Source: JAHFPN01 sp963765745 (lineage in GTDB: Bacteria > Pseudomonadota > Alphaproteobacteria > Rhizobiales > Xanthobacteraceae). Taken from it: 64,000 nucleotides of DNA. The translations under genes were made by a program, and so were the position numbers. Shown piece after piece: positions 18,179 through 26,728 of the stretch (its first letter is position 1; each line of letters opens with the position of its first letter). Location: positions 1 to 64,000 of the forward strand of contig CAVXXM010000005.1 in assembly GCA_963765745.1 (NCBI GenBank), read 5' to 3'. A model generated the notes under the pieces. It saw only the letters and a program-made list of their open reading frames with translations. It did not search any database and had not been told where the DNA came from.

Positions 18179-19594
18179 CTACTCTCGCTTGCGCGAGATC
18201 ACGTAGGACTCGTCCCAGAACCACAGGCCGCCGTGCTTCTTCAGCACCTCGGCGGTCGACTCGAGATAGCGGTTGTCCTTCACCACCTCGGCGAGCCGGT
18301 CGTCCTCGATCTGGCCTACATAAATCGCCGCGTTCCAGGCCGCGAACAGCGTCGAAGTACCGATCGAGTTCGTGATCTCCGATGGCAGCGTGTGCATGTC
18401 GTAACGAAACAGCGAGCGGTTATCGGCATAGGCATTGAAGTTCAGGTCGCGGCCGGCGGCGCCGAGCTCGTTCTTCACCGCCTTCAGGATCTGGTGCCTG
18501 TCGGTGGTGAACGGATTGTCCTCCGGCCAGACCTTGTTGATGATTTCCATGCCCGGGTCGTTGCCGTGCGAGTGCATCGCGATGAGCCGGCCGCCGGGTC
18601 CGAGTGCGCGCGCGAGCGGTGCGATCACCTTCTTGGCTTTGAAATCGACCGAGGCGCGGGCGCGATAGGGCTGCGAGGCGATGATGAGGTCGTAGTTGGC
18701 GTCGGTGCCGCCGCGGCGCGGGATCACCGGGTCGAGTAGGAAACGATGGTCCTCGCGATAGATCACGAGCACGACCGGCCGATCATAGATCGGGTTGCCG
18801 GTCTTGGGGTTGACGCGGGCCTTCCAGTGATCGGCCAGAAACGGCTGCAGATCGTTGATCTGGGTCTCGAAGCGATGCGCGGAATTTCCGGTGAGCGCCA
18901 GCTCGTGCCACACCAGGCTCGAAGCGGCGCTGAGGGATTGCGTGGTGAGCCAAGGTGCCTCGGAATAATAGAGATTGGTCAGAACCAGCACGCTCGACGG
19001 GTGCTCGAAGAAGCGGTCCGGCATCTTCTCTAGCGTGAGCCGGATGTCCTCGAGGCTGATCTCCTTGCCGACGATATAGAACGGCATGGCCGGATAACGC
19101 TCGTGCATGGCTCGCATCACGCGCGTGAGAACCGAACCGTCGCCGACGCCGGCATCGAACAGACGCAGCGCCGGCGGGCGCGGATGGATATTGGCGAGCT
19201 CGAGCGTGACGCGGTTCGCGACTACCTGCTTTTCGCTGCAGGTATTGACGAACAGGAGATATTTCTGGCGGTTGTCGAAGAAACGGAAATTGCGGGTGGG
19301 ATCCTCGGGGTCGGAACTCGCCGTGGCTGGACGCGGCGATACGGGTGCGAACGACGGGCTCACGAGCCGGCGCTCGATATCGATCACCGCCGTGCGCGCC
19401 GAGCCAGTGCCGTGCGGTCCAGTGGCGATAAAATTGCGGATGCGGTCCAGCGTCTCGGTGGTGATGCGGCCGCCGTCCCGAAGGCGGTTCACCAGCTTGC
19501 CGTCGTTCACCGCGCGGCGGCCGAAGGTGGATTCGGCGAGCCCAGAGCGGCGACAGAAATCGGAAATCTCGCGGAGAATTTCTTCGGCATGCAT
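18179..19594 (-). CDS. HTH-containing SAM-dependent methyltransferase-like protein
   Basis: About 471 aa from ATG 19594. The N-terminal 55 residues look like a Cro/phage-repressor HTH (DFCRRSGLAESTFGRR, then KLVNRLRDG). Residues 150-470 resemble a class I methyltransferase: motif I RLFDAGVGDGSVLTRV, acidic loop VGKEISLEDIR, and later LGPGGRLIAMHSHG, reminiscent of the core beta4-beta5 region. No function is known to me. It appears to be operonic with the MetF-like gene downstream, which suggests a C1 or methyl-group role. The start is uncertain: no good RBS is visible, and GTG 19603 is an alternative. Confidence 0.65.
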   Translation of the reverse strand: MHAEEILREISDFCRRSGLAESTFGRRAVNDGKLVNRLRDGGRITTETLDRIRNFIATGPHGTGSARTAVIDIERRLVSPSFAPVSPRPATASSDPEDPTRNFRFFDNRQKYLLFVNTCSEKQVVANRVTLELANIHPRPPALRLFDAGVGDGSVLTRVMRAMHERYPAMPFYIVGKEISLEDIRLTLEKMPDRFFEHPSSVLVLTNLYYSEAPWLTTQSLSAASSLVWHELALTGNSAHRFETQINDLQPFLADHWKARVNPKTGNPIYDRPVVLVIYREDHRFLLDPVIPRRGGTDANYDLIIASQPYRARASVDFKAKKVIAPLARALGPGGRLIAMHSHGNDPGMEIINKVWPEDNPFTTDRHQILKAVKNELGAAGRDLNFNAYADNRSLFRYDMHTLPSEITNSIGTSTLFAAWNAAIYVGQIEDDRLAEVVKDNRYLESTAEVLKKHGGLWFWDESYVISRKRE

Positions 19595-19956
19595 GGCGGC
19601 CACCGTGGCGTTTGTGGGCGCGGATTGACGGAAGAAACCGGATCGCGCCTCGGTTCGGGGTGCTGAAGGAGCGGCAAACAAAGCAATCGAGATGCGCCAT
19701 GTCAATCATAACCGGTCCCACTATCCGAGTGGGACCGCGGATGGGAGTTACCCCGTATTCCGCAAGAATTATAATTTATTGAAATGACTAAGTTATTTGG
19801 AGATGGAGAAGTGAAGGGATCTCAAATGAGAGCGATTATAGACGCTGCTCGAACTGGAAATGGGACATGGCCCCAATTTTGCCCACACATCCAAGCTATT
19901 GGTGGTGTTTACGGAATCTCGGAGACGGTTCACCGCCGAACGACTCAAACGACGGC
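19595..19956. other. Gene-free, partly AT-rich intergenic stretch
   Basis: 362 bases without a supported gene. The first 110 bases upstream of the methyltransferase are G+C-rich; 19713-19737 holds a perfect inverted repeat; 19755-19870 is clearly more AT-rich than the surroundings. A 73-codon open frame at 19784-20005 overlaps the end of uxuB, has no recognisable product and no RBS worth trusting. The AT-rich part could be promoter DNA or a worn mobile-element remnant. Confidence 0.5.
19713..19737. repeat. Perfect inverted repeat upstream of the methyltransferase gene
   Basis: CGGTCCCACT (19713-19722) and AGTGGGACCG (19728-19737) are perfect 10-bp arms around ATCCG. It lies about 120 nt upstream of the methyltransferase start, in its probable promoter region. 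The symmetry suits a dimeric repressor operator, perhaps for the HTH domain of that protein; a hairpin in a leader RNA is also possible. Confidence 0.6.
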
Positions 19957-21438
19957 TCAGTTGCCGACGAGTTCGGCGATTGCCTGCCGCGCGCCGACCG
20001 CATAAAGGCGCCCGAGTGCCGCCGTTACCGGCCGCGCAAAGCGCGGATCGGCGGCGAGGTCTCGGCCGAAGATTTCCTCGACTGCGAGCAAAGCCGGTGC
20101 GAGCCGCCCGGCAACCGGCCCGGCATCGTCGGCGATTTGTCGCAGGCGGCCGGCGAGCGGGTCGCGCACATCGATAGCTTTGCCATTCTCGTCGCGGCCG
20201 GTGACGTAGCGCATCCAGGCCGCGACCGCGAGCGCGATCCGCGGGATCGGCGCGCCGGCTTGCAGCCGCTCGCGCGCGGTGCCGAGCAGACGTTGCGGCA
20301 GTTTCTGCGATCCGTCCATGGCGATCTGCCAGGTGCGATGCTTGAGTGCCGGGTTGGCGAAGCGCGCCTGGAGCGAGCGCTTGTAACTTGCAAGGTCGGC
20401 GCCGGGCGGAACCACGATGGTCGGCGAGATTTCCGCGTCCATGAGATCGCGCACGAGGGCCACGAAATTCGGATCGGTCATGGTCTCGGCGATCGTCGCG
20501 TAGCCGGCGAGATAGCCGAGGTAGGCGAGCGTCGAATGGCTGCCGTTCAAGAGACGCTAGACTTCATCCGCTCCCAGGGCGCGACATCGGCGACGAGTTC
20601 GATCTCGCCGCGCGCGAACTGCGGGCGTCCGGCGGGAAAGCGATCCTCGACCACTCGAAAGCGAATAAGGCTCGGCGATCACCGGCCAAGCGTCCTCGAG
20701 GCCGATGGCGGCGGCGACTTCGGCGCGGTCCTCCGCGGTCGTGGCCGGCACGATGCGGTCGAGCATGGTCGAGGGACAGGCGACCTCGTCTGCGACATAG
20801 CGGCCGAGATCGCGATCCCGGATCTCGGCCAGGCGCGAAAGCACGCCGTGCACGGTGCGGCCGTTCGAGGGGAGATTGTCGCACGTCAGCACCGTGAAGG
20901 GCGCCACTCCCGCGGCGCGGCGGCGGGCAAGCGCCTCGAGCAGAAAACCCGGAGCGGAACACGGCTCATGCGGCGTTGCGATGTCGTGGCGGATATCGGG
21001 ATGCGTCTCGTCGAGCCGGCCGGTCGCCGGATCGTGGCAATAGCCCTTTTCGGTCACCGTGAGCGAGACGATGCGCACGGCCGGATCGCTCATCGCGCGC
21101 AGGAGCTTTTCGGGATTTTCGGGCGCCACCAGCACCTCGCGCAGCGCGCCGATCACGCGGTAGCGCGAGCCCGACTGGTCGCGAACCGCGAGTGTATAGA
21201 GCCCGTCCTGGGGCGCGAGAGCGTCGCGGGTGTCGGGCGAGCGCAGGCTGGCACCCAGGATGCCCCAGCCAAGATCGCCGGCGCCGAGGGCGTCGTCGAT
21301 CAACACCGCTTGCTGGGCGCGGAAGAACGCGCCGATGCCCAGATGCACGATGCCGGTGCGGACGTGCGCCCGGTCATAGCGCGGGCGAGCTACATCGGCC
21401 GGGAGCCGGTCGAGGGTTGCGTCCGAGAGCCGTGTCAT
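19957..21438 (-). CDS. uxuB: Mannitol dehydrogenase-family oxidoreductase (fructuronate reductase-like), frameshifted
   Basis: Polyol dehydrogenase-family NAD(P) enzyme, about 490 aa when pieced together; in this hexuronate operon the likely reaction is D-fructuronate to D-mannonate. N-terminal part from ATG 21438: IVHLGIGAFFRAQQ (nucleotide-binding), SLTVTEKGYCHD, FTVLTCDNLPSNGR. The frame is lost near 20665 and again near 20565, after which LNGSHSTLAYLGYLAGY and the C-terminal helical domain continue to 19957. At least two indels are needed, so this could be a real pseudogene, but the coding sequence around each break is otherwise normal. It overlaps the dctM stop. Confidence 0.8.
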
Positions 21439-22724
21439 CAGTTACCGAGCAACACGCGCGGCAGCCAGAGCGTGAGCTCGGGGATATAGGTCACCAGCGC
21501 GAGCACGATCAGCATCGGGACATAGAAGGGCAGGATGCTGCGCGACACGGCTTCCATGCTGACCTTGCCGATGGCGCAGCCGACCACCAGCGTCGGTCCG
21601 ACCGGCGGCGTCAGCAGCCCGATACCGAGGTTCAAGATCATGATGATGCCGAAATGCACCGGGTCGATGCCGAAAGTCTTGATCACCGGCAGGAAGATCG
21701 GCGTGCAGATCAGCAGCATCGGCGCCAGATCCATGAAGGTGCCGAGCACGAGCAGGAGAAGATTGACCAGGAGCAGGAAGGTATATTTGTCGTCGGCGAT
21801 GGTGAGGAAGAAGGCCGTCACCTTGGCCGGCACCTGCATGATCGCCATCATGTAGCCGAAGGCGATCGAGAAGCCGATCATGATCATGACCATGCCGACG
21901 GTGCGCACGACACGCCCGATCAATTTTGGCAGATCGCGCCACTTGTAGTCGCGATAGATGAACATGGTGACGAGGAACGCATAGATGCAGGCGACGGCGG
22001 CCGACTCGGTGGGCGTGAATATGCCGCTCAGGATGCCGCCGATGATGATGACGACGGTGAGCAGGCCCCAAAAAGCCTCGACGACGATCTTGAGCGCGCG
22101 GCGTAGCGGAATGACCTCGCCTTTCGGGAAGTTTCGCCGGTAGGCGATGATCAGACAGAGCGCCATCAAGGAGAGGCCCAACAAAAGGCCAGGAATGACG
22201 CCGGCGATGAACAGATGGGCGACCGACACGGTTCCACCGGCGGCGAGCGAATAGATCACCGCGTTGTGCGATGGCGGGATCAGAAGCGGCTGCAGCGAGC
22301 CCGAAATCGTGACGTTCACGGCGAACAGGCGCGGATAGCCGTTCTTGATCATCTGCGGGATCATCACCGAACCGATCGAGGCGGTATCGGCGATGGATGA
22401 GCCCGAGATGCAGCCGAAAAAGGTGGAGGCGAGGATATTCACCAATGCGAGCCCGCCGCGGATGAAGCCCACGAAAATCTTGGCGAGATTCACCAGCCGC
22501 TCGGCCATGCCGCCTTCGGCCATGATGCCGCCGGCCAGGATGAAGAAGGGAATCGCCAGGAGCGCGAAATCGTCGGTGCCGTCGGAGACCTTCAGCATCA
22601 CCGCTTCGAGCGGCAGTTCGATCCACAATGCGGTGATGATGGCGGCGAGACCCAGCGCATAGGCGACGGGCACGCCGAGCAGGCAGAGCACCGTGAAGCC
22701 GCCGAGCAGGATGAAGATATCCAT
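21438..22724 (-). CDS. dctM: TRAP transporter large permease DctM
   Basis: 428-aa polytopic membrane protein of the TRAP DctM family: N-terminal LLGGFTVLCLLGVPVAYALG, FFILAGGIMAEGGMAERLV, STFFGCISGSSIADTASIG, PPSHNAVIYSLAAGG and C-terminal LGIGLLTPPVGPTLVVG. It carries the Na+-coupled translocation channel. dctQ is immediately upstream in the transcript, and the stop overlaps the uxuB start, so translation is probably coupled. Confidence 0.95.
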   Translation of the reverse strand: MDIFILLGGFTVLCLLGVPVAYALGLAAIITALWIELPLEAVMLKVSDGTDDFALLAIPFFILAGGIMAEGGMAERLVNLAKIFVGFIRGGLALVNILASTFFGCISGSSIADTASIGSVMIPQMIKNGYPRLFAVNVTISGSLQPLLIPPSHNAVIYSLAAGGTVSVAHLFIAGVIPGLLLGLSLMALCLIIAYRRNFPKGEVIPLRRALKIVVEAFWGLLTVVIIIGGILSGIFTPTESAAVACIYAFLVTMFIYRDYKWRDLPKLIGRVVRTVGMVMIMIGFSIAFGYMMAIMQVPAKVTAFFLTIADDKYTFLLLVNLLLLVLGTFMDLAPMLLICTPIFLPVIKTFGIDPVHFGIIMILNLGIGLLTPPVGPTLVVGCAIGKVSMEAVSRSILPFYVPMLIVLALVTYIPELTLWLPRVLLGN

Positions 22725-22736
22725 GGCGCGTCCCGT

Positions 22737-23255
22737 CTATTCGGCGCTGACGGGATTGAGGCTGTCGTCGGCCGGCCCGGCGAAAAGATTGCCGACCCAC
22801 AGACGCTCGATGACGAACAGGACGGTGATGGCGCCGGCAAGCGGAACCGGCAGATAGGAAAGGCCGACCGAATAGCCGGGGAAGTCGGAGATCGACTGGT
22901 ACCAGGTGGTATGGACGAGCTTGATGCCCCACCAGAGCATGAAGAAGTTGGTGCCCATCATGCAGAGCTCGATGAGCCAGCCGGCGACGTTCTTTGCGGT
23001 GCCCTGCAGCATCATGGGGATCACCGCCACGCCGATGTGCAGGTTCTCGCGGTAGCAAAGTGCCGCGGACAGGAACGAGAACCAGATCACCAGCAGCACC
23101 GCCGCCGGCTCCGGCCAGGACGATGCGCTGTTCAGCACGTAGCGGGTGAAAACGCCCCACGGGATGATGAGCGTGATGACCACGAGACAGACGCCCGAGA
23201 CCACCATGCAGAAGCGATGGAGCAGGTCCATCGCCCGGATATAGAGTGCCTTCAT
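22737..23255 (-). CDS. dctQ: TRAP transporter small permease DctQ
   Basis: 172-aa protein with four predicted membrane helices (FCMVVSGVCLVVITLIIPWGV, PAAVLLVIWFSFLSAALCYR, IELCMMGTNFFMLWWGIKLV and PVPLAGAITVLFVIERL). DctQ pairs with DctM in DctPQM transporters. It sits 12 nt before dctM in the uxaC-dctPQM-uxuB operon. Confidence 0.92.
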   Translation of the reverse strand: MKALYIRAMDLLHRFCMVVSGVCLVVITLIIPWGVFTRYVLNSASSWPEPAAVLLVIWFSFLSAALCYRENLHIGVAVIPMMLQGTAKNVAGWLIELCMMGTNFFMLWWGIKLVHTTWYQSISDFPGYSVGLSYLPVPLAGAITVLFVIERLWVGNLFAGPADDSLNPVSAE

Positions 23256-23277
23256 GCCGTTCCCCGTTCGGCAACAA

Positions 23278-23313
23278 GGAGGCCGGCTTCCGCCAAGGCG
23301 TCGGCCGGCCTCC
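23278..23313 (-). promoter_or_regulatory. Stem-loop between dctP and dctQ
   Basis: GGAGGCCGGC (23278-23287) and GCCGGCCTCC (23304-23313) form perfect 10-bp arms around a 16-nt loop, located just after the dctP stop in transcript direction. No T-run follows. As with tctC, this probably sets higher expression of the binding protein than of the permeases. Confidence 0.6.
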
Positions 23314-23334
23314 GTCTCATTTCAGCGTTAGGCG

Positions 23335-24345
23335 TTACTTCACGTCCTGGATGCGCTGGATGAGCGCGGCGTGCGCGCCGCCGAACTTATCCCACACCGG
23401 TTTTACAGCCGCCTGGAACGGCTTCTTGTCGGCGATCTGGATGATCTCGACGCCTGCCTCGCGCATTTGCTTGAGCGAGATCTCTTCCATTGCGTACCAA
23501 AGCTTGCGTTCCTCGAGTTGCGCTTCCCTGGCGGATTTCAGGATCAATGCCTGGTCCTCCTTGGAGAGCGTTTCCCAGATTTTCTTCGAGAAGACGAGGA
23601 TTTCCGGGATCATCAAGTGCCCGGTCAGCGAGTAGTATTTTGCATAGCGATAGTGCTGTCCGCTGGCGTAGCTCGGATAATTGTTCTCCGCGCCATCGAC
23701 GATGCCGGTTTGCAACGCGTTGATGAGCTGGTCGTAGCCCATGGCGACGCCGTTGCCGCCGAGTGCATTCATGGTCTCGACGAACACCGGATTGCCCATC
23801 ATGCGGATCTTGAGGCCCTTGAGGTCTTCGATCGTTTTGATCGGCTTCTTGCTGTTGTAGACGTTGCGGGTGCCGGCGTTCATCCAGCAGATGCCAATCA
23901 GGCCTGCGGTCGGATGGTCGCTGAGCTTCTTCAGCATCTCGACGCCGATCGGGCCGTCGATCACCTTCTCCATATGCGTGTCGTCGCGGAACATGAAGGG
24001 CAGGTTGAACACATTGAGCTCGGGCACGATCGGTCCCATGGGGCCGACGCTGATGCGGGCCATGGCGAGCGCGCCGACCTGGGCTTGCTCGATCATCTCC
24101 TTCTCACCGCCGAGCTGCATCGACGGGTACATCTGGATACTGATACGGCCGTTGGACGCCGTTTCCAGCCGCTTGCCCATACGCACGACCGCCTCGACCG
24201 TCGGATAGCCGAGCGGATGGACGTCGGTGGCCTTGAGCACGAGCTTGGCTTGAGCGAAGGCGGGCGTTTTCGCCGCCAGGCCCACGGCTGTGAGCGCGAC
24301 GGCTGCGCCGCCGAGGCCGATGAATTCACGTCGCTTCATTTTCAT
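23335..24345 (-). CDS. dctP: TRAP transporter substrate-binding protein DctP (hexuronate-type)
   Basis: 336-aa periplasmic binding protein. The signal begins MKMKRREFIGLGGAAVALTA, which carries a Tat-like RREF motif; cleavage is probable after TPAFAQA near residue 32. The mature protein has DctP-family features: NGRISIQMYPSMQLGGEKEM, LPFMFRDDTHM, GLKIRMMGNPVFVETMNALG with the carboxylate-binding Arg, QTGIVDGAENNYPSYASG. The RBS GGAGG lies 8 nt before ATG 24345. Context (uxaC, uxuB) suggests a glucuronate or galacturonate ligand. Confidence 0.93.
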   Translation of the reverse strand: MKMKRREFIGLGGAAVALTAVGLAAKTPAFAQAKLVLKATDVHPLGYPTVEAVVRMGKRLETASNGRISIQMYPSMQLGGEKEMIEQAQVGALAMARISVGPMGPIVPELNVFNLPFMFRDDTHMEKVIDGPIGVEMLKKLSDHPTAGLIGICWMNAGTRNVYNSKKPIKTIEDLKGLKIRMMGNPVFVETMNALGGNGVAMGYDQLINALQTGIVDGAENNYPSYASGQHYRYAKYYSLTGHLMIPEILVFSKKIWETLSKEDQALILKSAREAQLEERKLWYAMEEISLKQMREAGVEIIQIADKKPFQAAVKPVWDKFGGAHAALIQRIQDVK

Positions 24346-24402
24346 TGTCGTTTCCTCCCTTGATGATGGTTTCTTCAGTTCAGGTCATTTCGCCCTGCCG
24401 GT

Positions 24403-25845
24403 TCACATCCGGTAGGCCTCCTTGGCGAGCCGATAGGCCAGGTCGTGGGCGACTTCATGCGCCTCGTCCTCGTCGAGCCGGTGCGTAACCACGCGTTCGG
24501 CGAGAAAGGCGCAGTCCACCCGCCGCGCCATATCGTGGCGGGCGGGAATCGAAAGATAGGCGCGGGTGTCGTCGTTGAAGCCGACGGTATTATAGAAGCC
24601 GGCCGTCTCGGTAGTCAGCTCGCGGAAGCGGCGCATGCCGTCGGGGCTGTCATAGAACCACCAGGCCGGCCCGAGCTTCAGGCACGGATAGTGCCCGGCG
24701 AGCGGGACGAGTTCGCGCGAATAGCTGGTCTCGTCGAGAGTAAAAACGATGACACTAAGAGCGCGCTCGTTGCCGAAACGGTCGAGCAAGGGCTTCAGCG
24801 CGCGCACGTAATCGGTGCGGGTCGGGATGTCGGCGCCCATGTCGCGGCCGAAGGCGGCGTGCAGCGCCGGATTATGGTTGCGCAACGAACCCGGGTGGAT
24901 TTGCAGCACGAGCCCGTCGTCGAGGCTCATGGCCGCCATTTCGGTGAGCATCTGGCCGCGGAATAGATCGGCTTCCTCGGCTGAGAATTGGCCGCGCACG
25001 ATCTTGTCGAACAGCTTGTGCTTGTCGGCTTCGGCCAGATCGGCGGTGTGCGCCGACGGATGGCCGTGGTCGCTTGAGGTGGCGCCGAAGCTTTTGAAGA
25101 AGGCGCGGCGCTTGCGGTGTGCGTCGAGATAGCCGTCGAAGGAGAGTGTGTCGCAGCCGCTGATCTCGCCGAGGCGGTCGAGATTCTTGCGGAACCCGTC
25201 AAATTCGGGATCGACCACCGGATCGGGCCGATAGGCGGTGAGCACGCGGCCCTTCCAGCCGCTGTCGCGGATCATCTTGTGCCAGCGCAAGTCGTCGAGC
25301 GGGCTTTCGGTGGTGGCGATGGCTTCGATCTTGAAGCGCTCGAACAAGGCGCGCGGGCGGAACGCGGGCTTGGCCAGATATTCGGCGATACGGTCATAAT
25401 AGAGATCGGCGGTCGCTGCGGAGAGCCGCACGTCGAGATCGAACAGCGTCGCGAAAGTGTGATCGAGCCACATGCGCGTCGGGGTCGCGCGGAAGAGGTG
25501 ATAGTTCGCGGCGAACAGGCGCCAGATTTTCCGCGGATCGGTTTCGACGGACTTGCCGTCCTTGCGTGCAATCCCGAGAGCCTCCAGCGGAATGCCCTGA
25601 GAATAGAGCATGCGGAAAATATAGTGGTCCGGGATCACCAGAAGCCCAGCCGGATCGGGGAAGGCCGCGTCCTCGGCATACCAGCGCGGATCGGTATGGC
25701 CGTGCGGCGAGACGATCGGCAAATCCCGCACGCCCGCATAGAGCCGCCGCGCGACCGCGCGGGCCGAGGGTTCGGCCGGAAAAAGCCGATCTTCGTGCAG
25801 CAGGCCGCGCGTGGCGGTGCCGGTGACGGCGCGGGCTATGGTCAT
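24403..25845 (-). CDS. uxaC: Glucuronate (uronate) isomerase
   Basis: 480-aa amidohydrolase-superfamily uronate isomerase (D-glucuronate to D-fructuronate; D-galacturonate to D-tagaturonate). Visible family segments: the N-terminal metal-binding VSPHGHTDPRWYAED (the HxH ligands), ATTESPLDDLRWHK, TAYRPDPVVDP, LVLQIHPGSLRNHN, LGPAWWFYDSPDGMRRFRE and GFNDDTRAYLSIPARHD near the C-terminus. The usual family length is about 470 aa. ATG at 25845 overlaps the upstream gntR stop by 4 nt. It is the first catabolic enzyme of the operon. Confidence 0.95.
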   Translation of the reverse strand: MTIARAVTGTATRGLLHEDRLFPAEPSARAVARRLYAGVRDLPIVSPHGHTDPRWYAEDAAFPDPAGLLVIPDHYIFRMLYSQGIPLEALGIARKDGKSVETDPRKIWRLFAANYHLFRATPTRMWLDHTFATLFDLDVRLSAATADLYYDRIAEYLAKPAFRPRALFERFKIEAIATTESPLDDLRWHKMIRDSGWKGRVLTAYRPDPVVDPEFDGFRKNLDRLGEISGCDTLSFDGYLDAHRKRRAFFKSFGATSSDHGHPSAHTADLAEADKHKLFDKIVRGQFSAEEADLFRGQMLTEMAAMSLDDGLVLQIHPGSLRNHNPALHAAFGRDMGADIPTRTDYVRALKPLLDRFGNERALSVIVFTLDETSYSRELVPLAGHYPCLKLGPAWWFYDSPDGMRRFRELTTETAGFYNTVGFNDDTRAYLSIPARHDMARRVDCAFLAERVVTHRLDEDEAHEVAHDLAYRLAKEAYRM

Positions 25846-26585
25846 TTGGCTATTCCCGCCATCGATGGCTCACGCGTGACGGTCTCGACGCCTTCGCCGG
25901 AAAGAATCGCCTGCACATTGCCAAGATGCGTATCCATGGCGCGGCGCGCCGCTTCCGGATCGCGCGCGACGATCGCCTTGGCGATCGCCTGGTGTTCTTC
26001 GAGCGCGGTCTCGCGCGCTTCGGGCAACAGGCCGGTGCGCCGGCCGAGCCGCTCGAAAATCGGCGTGAACATCTGCGACCAGAGATTATCGACCATGGCG
26101 ACGAAGACGCCGTTGCCGGTCGCTTGCGCAATGCGCTGATGGAAGCGCCGGTCGGCGGCGCGGAACGAGGTCGAGTCCGCCGCCTGCATCATGTCCTCGA
26201 GCGTCTCCTCGATCACGGCGAGGTCGTCGGCGTTGGCGCGGGTCGCAGCCGCGGCCGCCACGATCGGTTCGATGGCGCGGCGCGCTTCGATCAGCTCGAT
26301 CGGGCCGGGGCCGGAATCGCCGAGCCAGAGCGGCAGCATGCGCGCTTCGGCCGGCATGGCGGCCACATAGCTTCCGGCACCGGTGCGCACTTCAACGAGG
26401 CCGGCGAGCTCGAGCGCGACCATGGCTTCGCGAACGGTGGGCCGGCTGATGCCGAGCAGGCGCGCCAGATCGCGCTCGGGCGGCAGCCGGCCGCCGAGCC
26501 GGTATTCGCCGCTCGCGATCAGGCGGGCGATCTGTTCCGCCACACGCTGATAAAGACGCTGAGTCGCAAGCACCTCGATGGGCAC
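25842..26585 (-). CDS. GntR-family (FCD) regulator of the hexuronate operon
   Basis: About 247 aa from GTG 26585, chosen because GGAGAG lies 5 nt upstream and the longer frame adds an Arg/Ala-rich tail without similarity. N-terminal winged helix: YRLGGRLPPERDLARLLG, SRPTVREAMVALELAGLVEVRTGAGSYV. The FCD domain follows with ADRRFHQRIA and LEEHQAIAKAI. Similar to UxuR/ExuR-like repressors. It is the first gene of the operon (ATGA overlap with uxaC), so it likely controls itself and uxaC-dctPQM-uxuB in response to a uronate intermediate. Confidence 0.9.
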   Translation of the reverse strand: MPIEVLATQRLYQRVAEQIARLIASGEYRLGGRLPPERDLARLLGISRPTVREAMVALELAGLVEVRTGAGSYVAAMPAEARMLPLWLGDSGPGPIELIEARRAIEPIVAAAAATRANADDLAVIEETLEDMMQAADSTSFRAADRRFHQRIAQATGNGVFVAMVDNLWSQMFTPIFERLGRRTGLLPEARETALEEHQAIAKAIVARDPEAARRAMDTHLGNVQAILSGEGVETVTREPSMAGIAK

Positions 26586-26728
26586 CGAGGCTCTCCTCGC
26601 ACAAGCACGCCACATTGGCAGGTAACGTTATCGGAGCCTTTGCGCGGGTGGCAAGGTGGCCTGACCAATCCTTGGCTGTGGATAACGGGGGCGCGCAGTC
26701 GTTAGAGGAGAGAAAGCGCCGGGTAAGC
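26586..26728 (-). promoter_or_regulatory. Promoter region of the hexuronate operon
   Basis: 143-nt gap upstream of gntR. It contains the palindrome TAACGTTA (26623-26630) about 40 nt before the start codon, a possible repressor site. No other gene is visible. Confidence 0.35.

Noticed and set aside
19784..20005. 73-codon open frame in the AT-rich gap
   Set aside because: No RBS, no similarity that I can recognise, and it runs into the antisense of uxuB. At best an element remnant.
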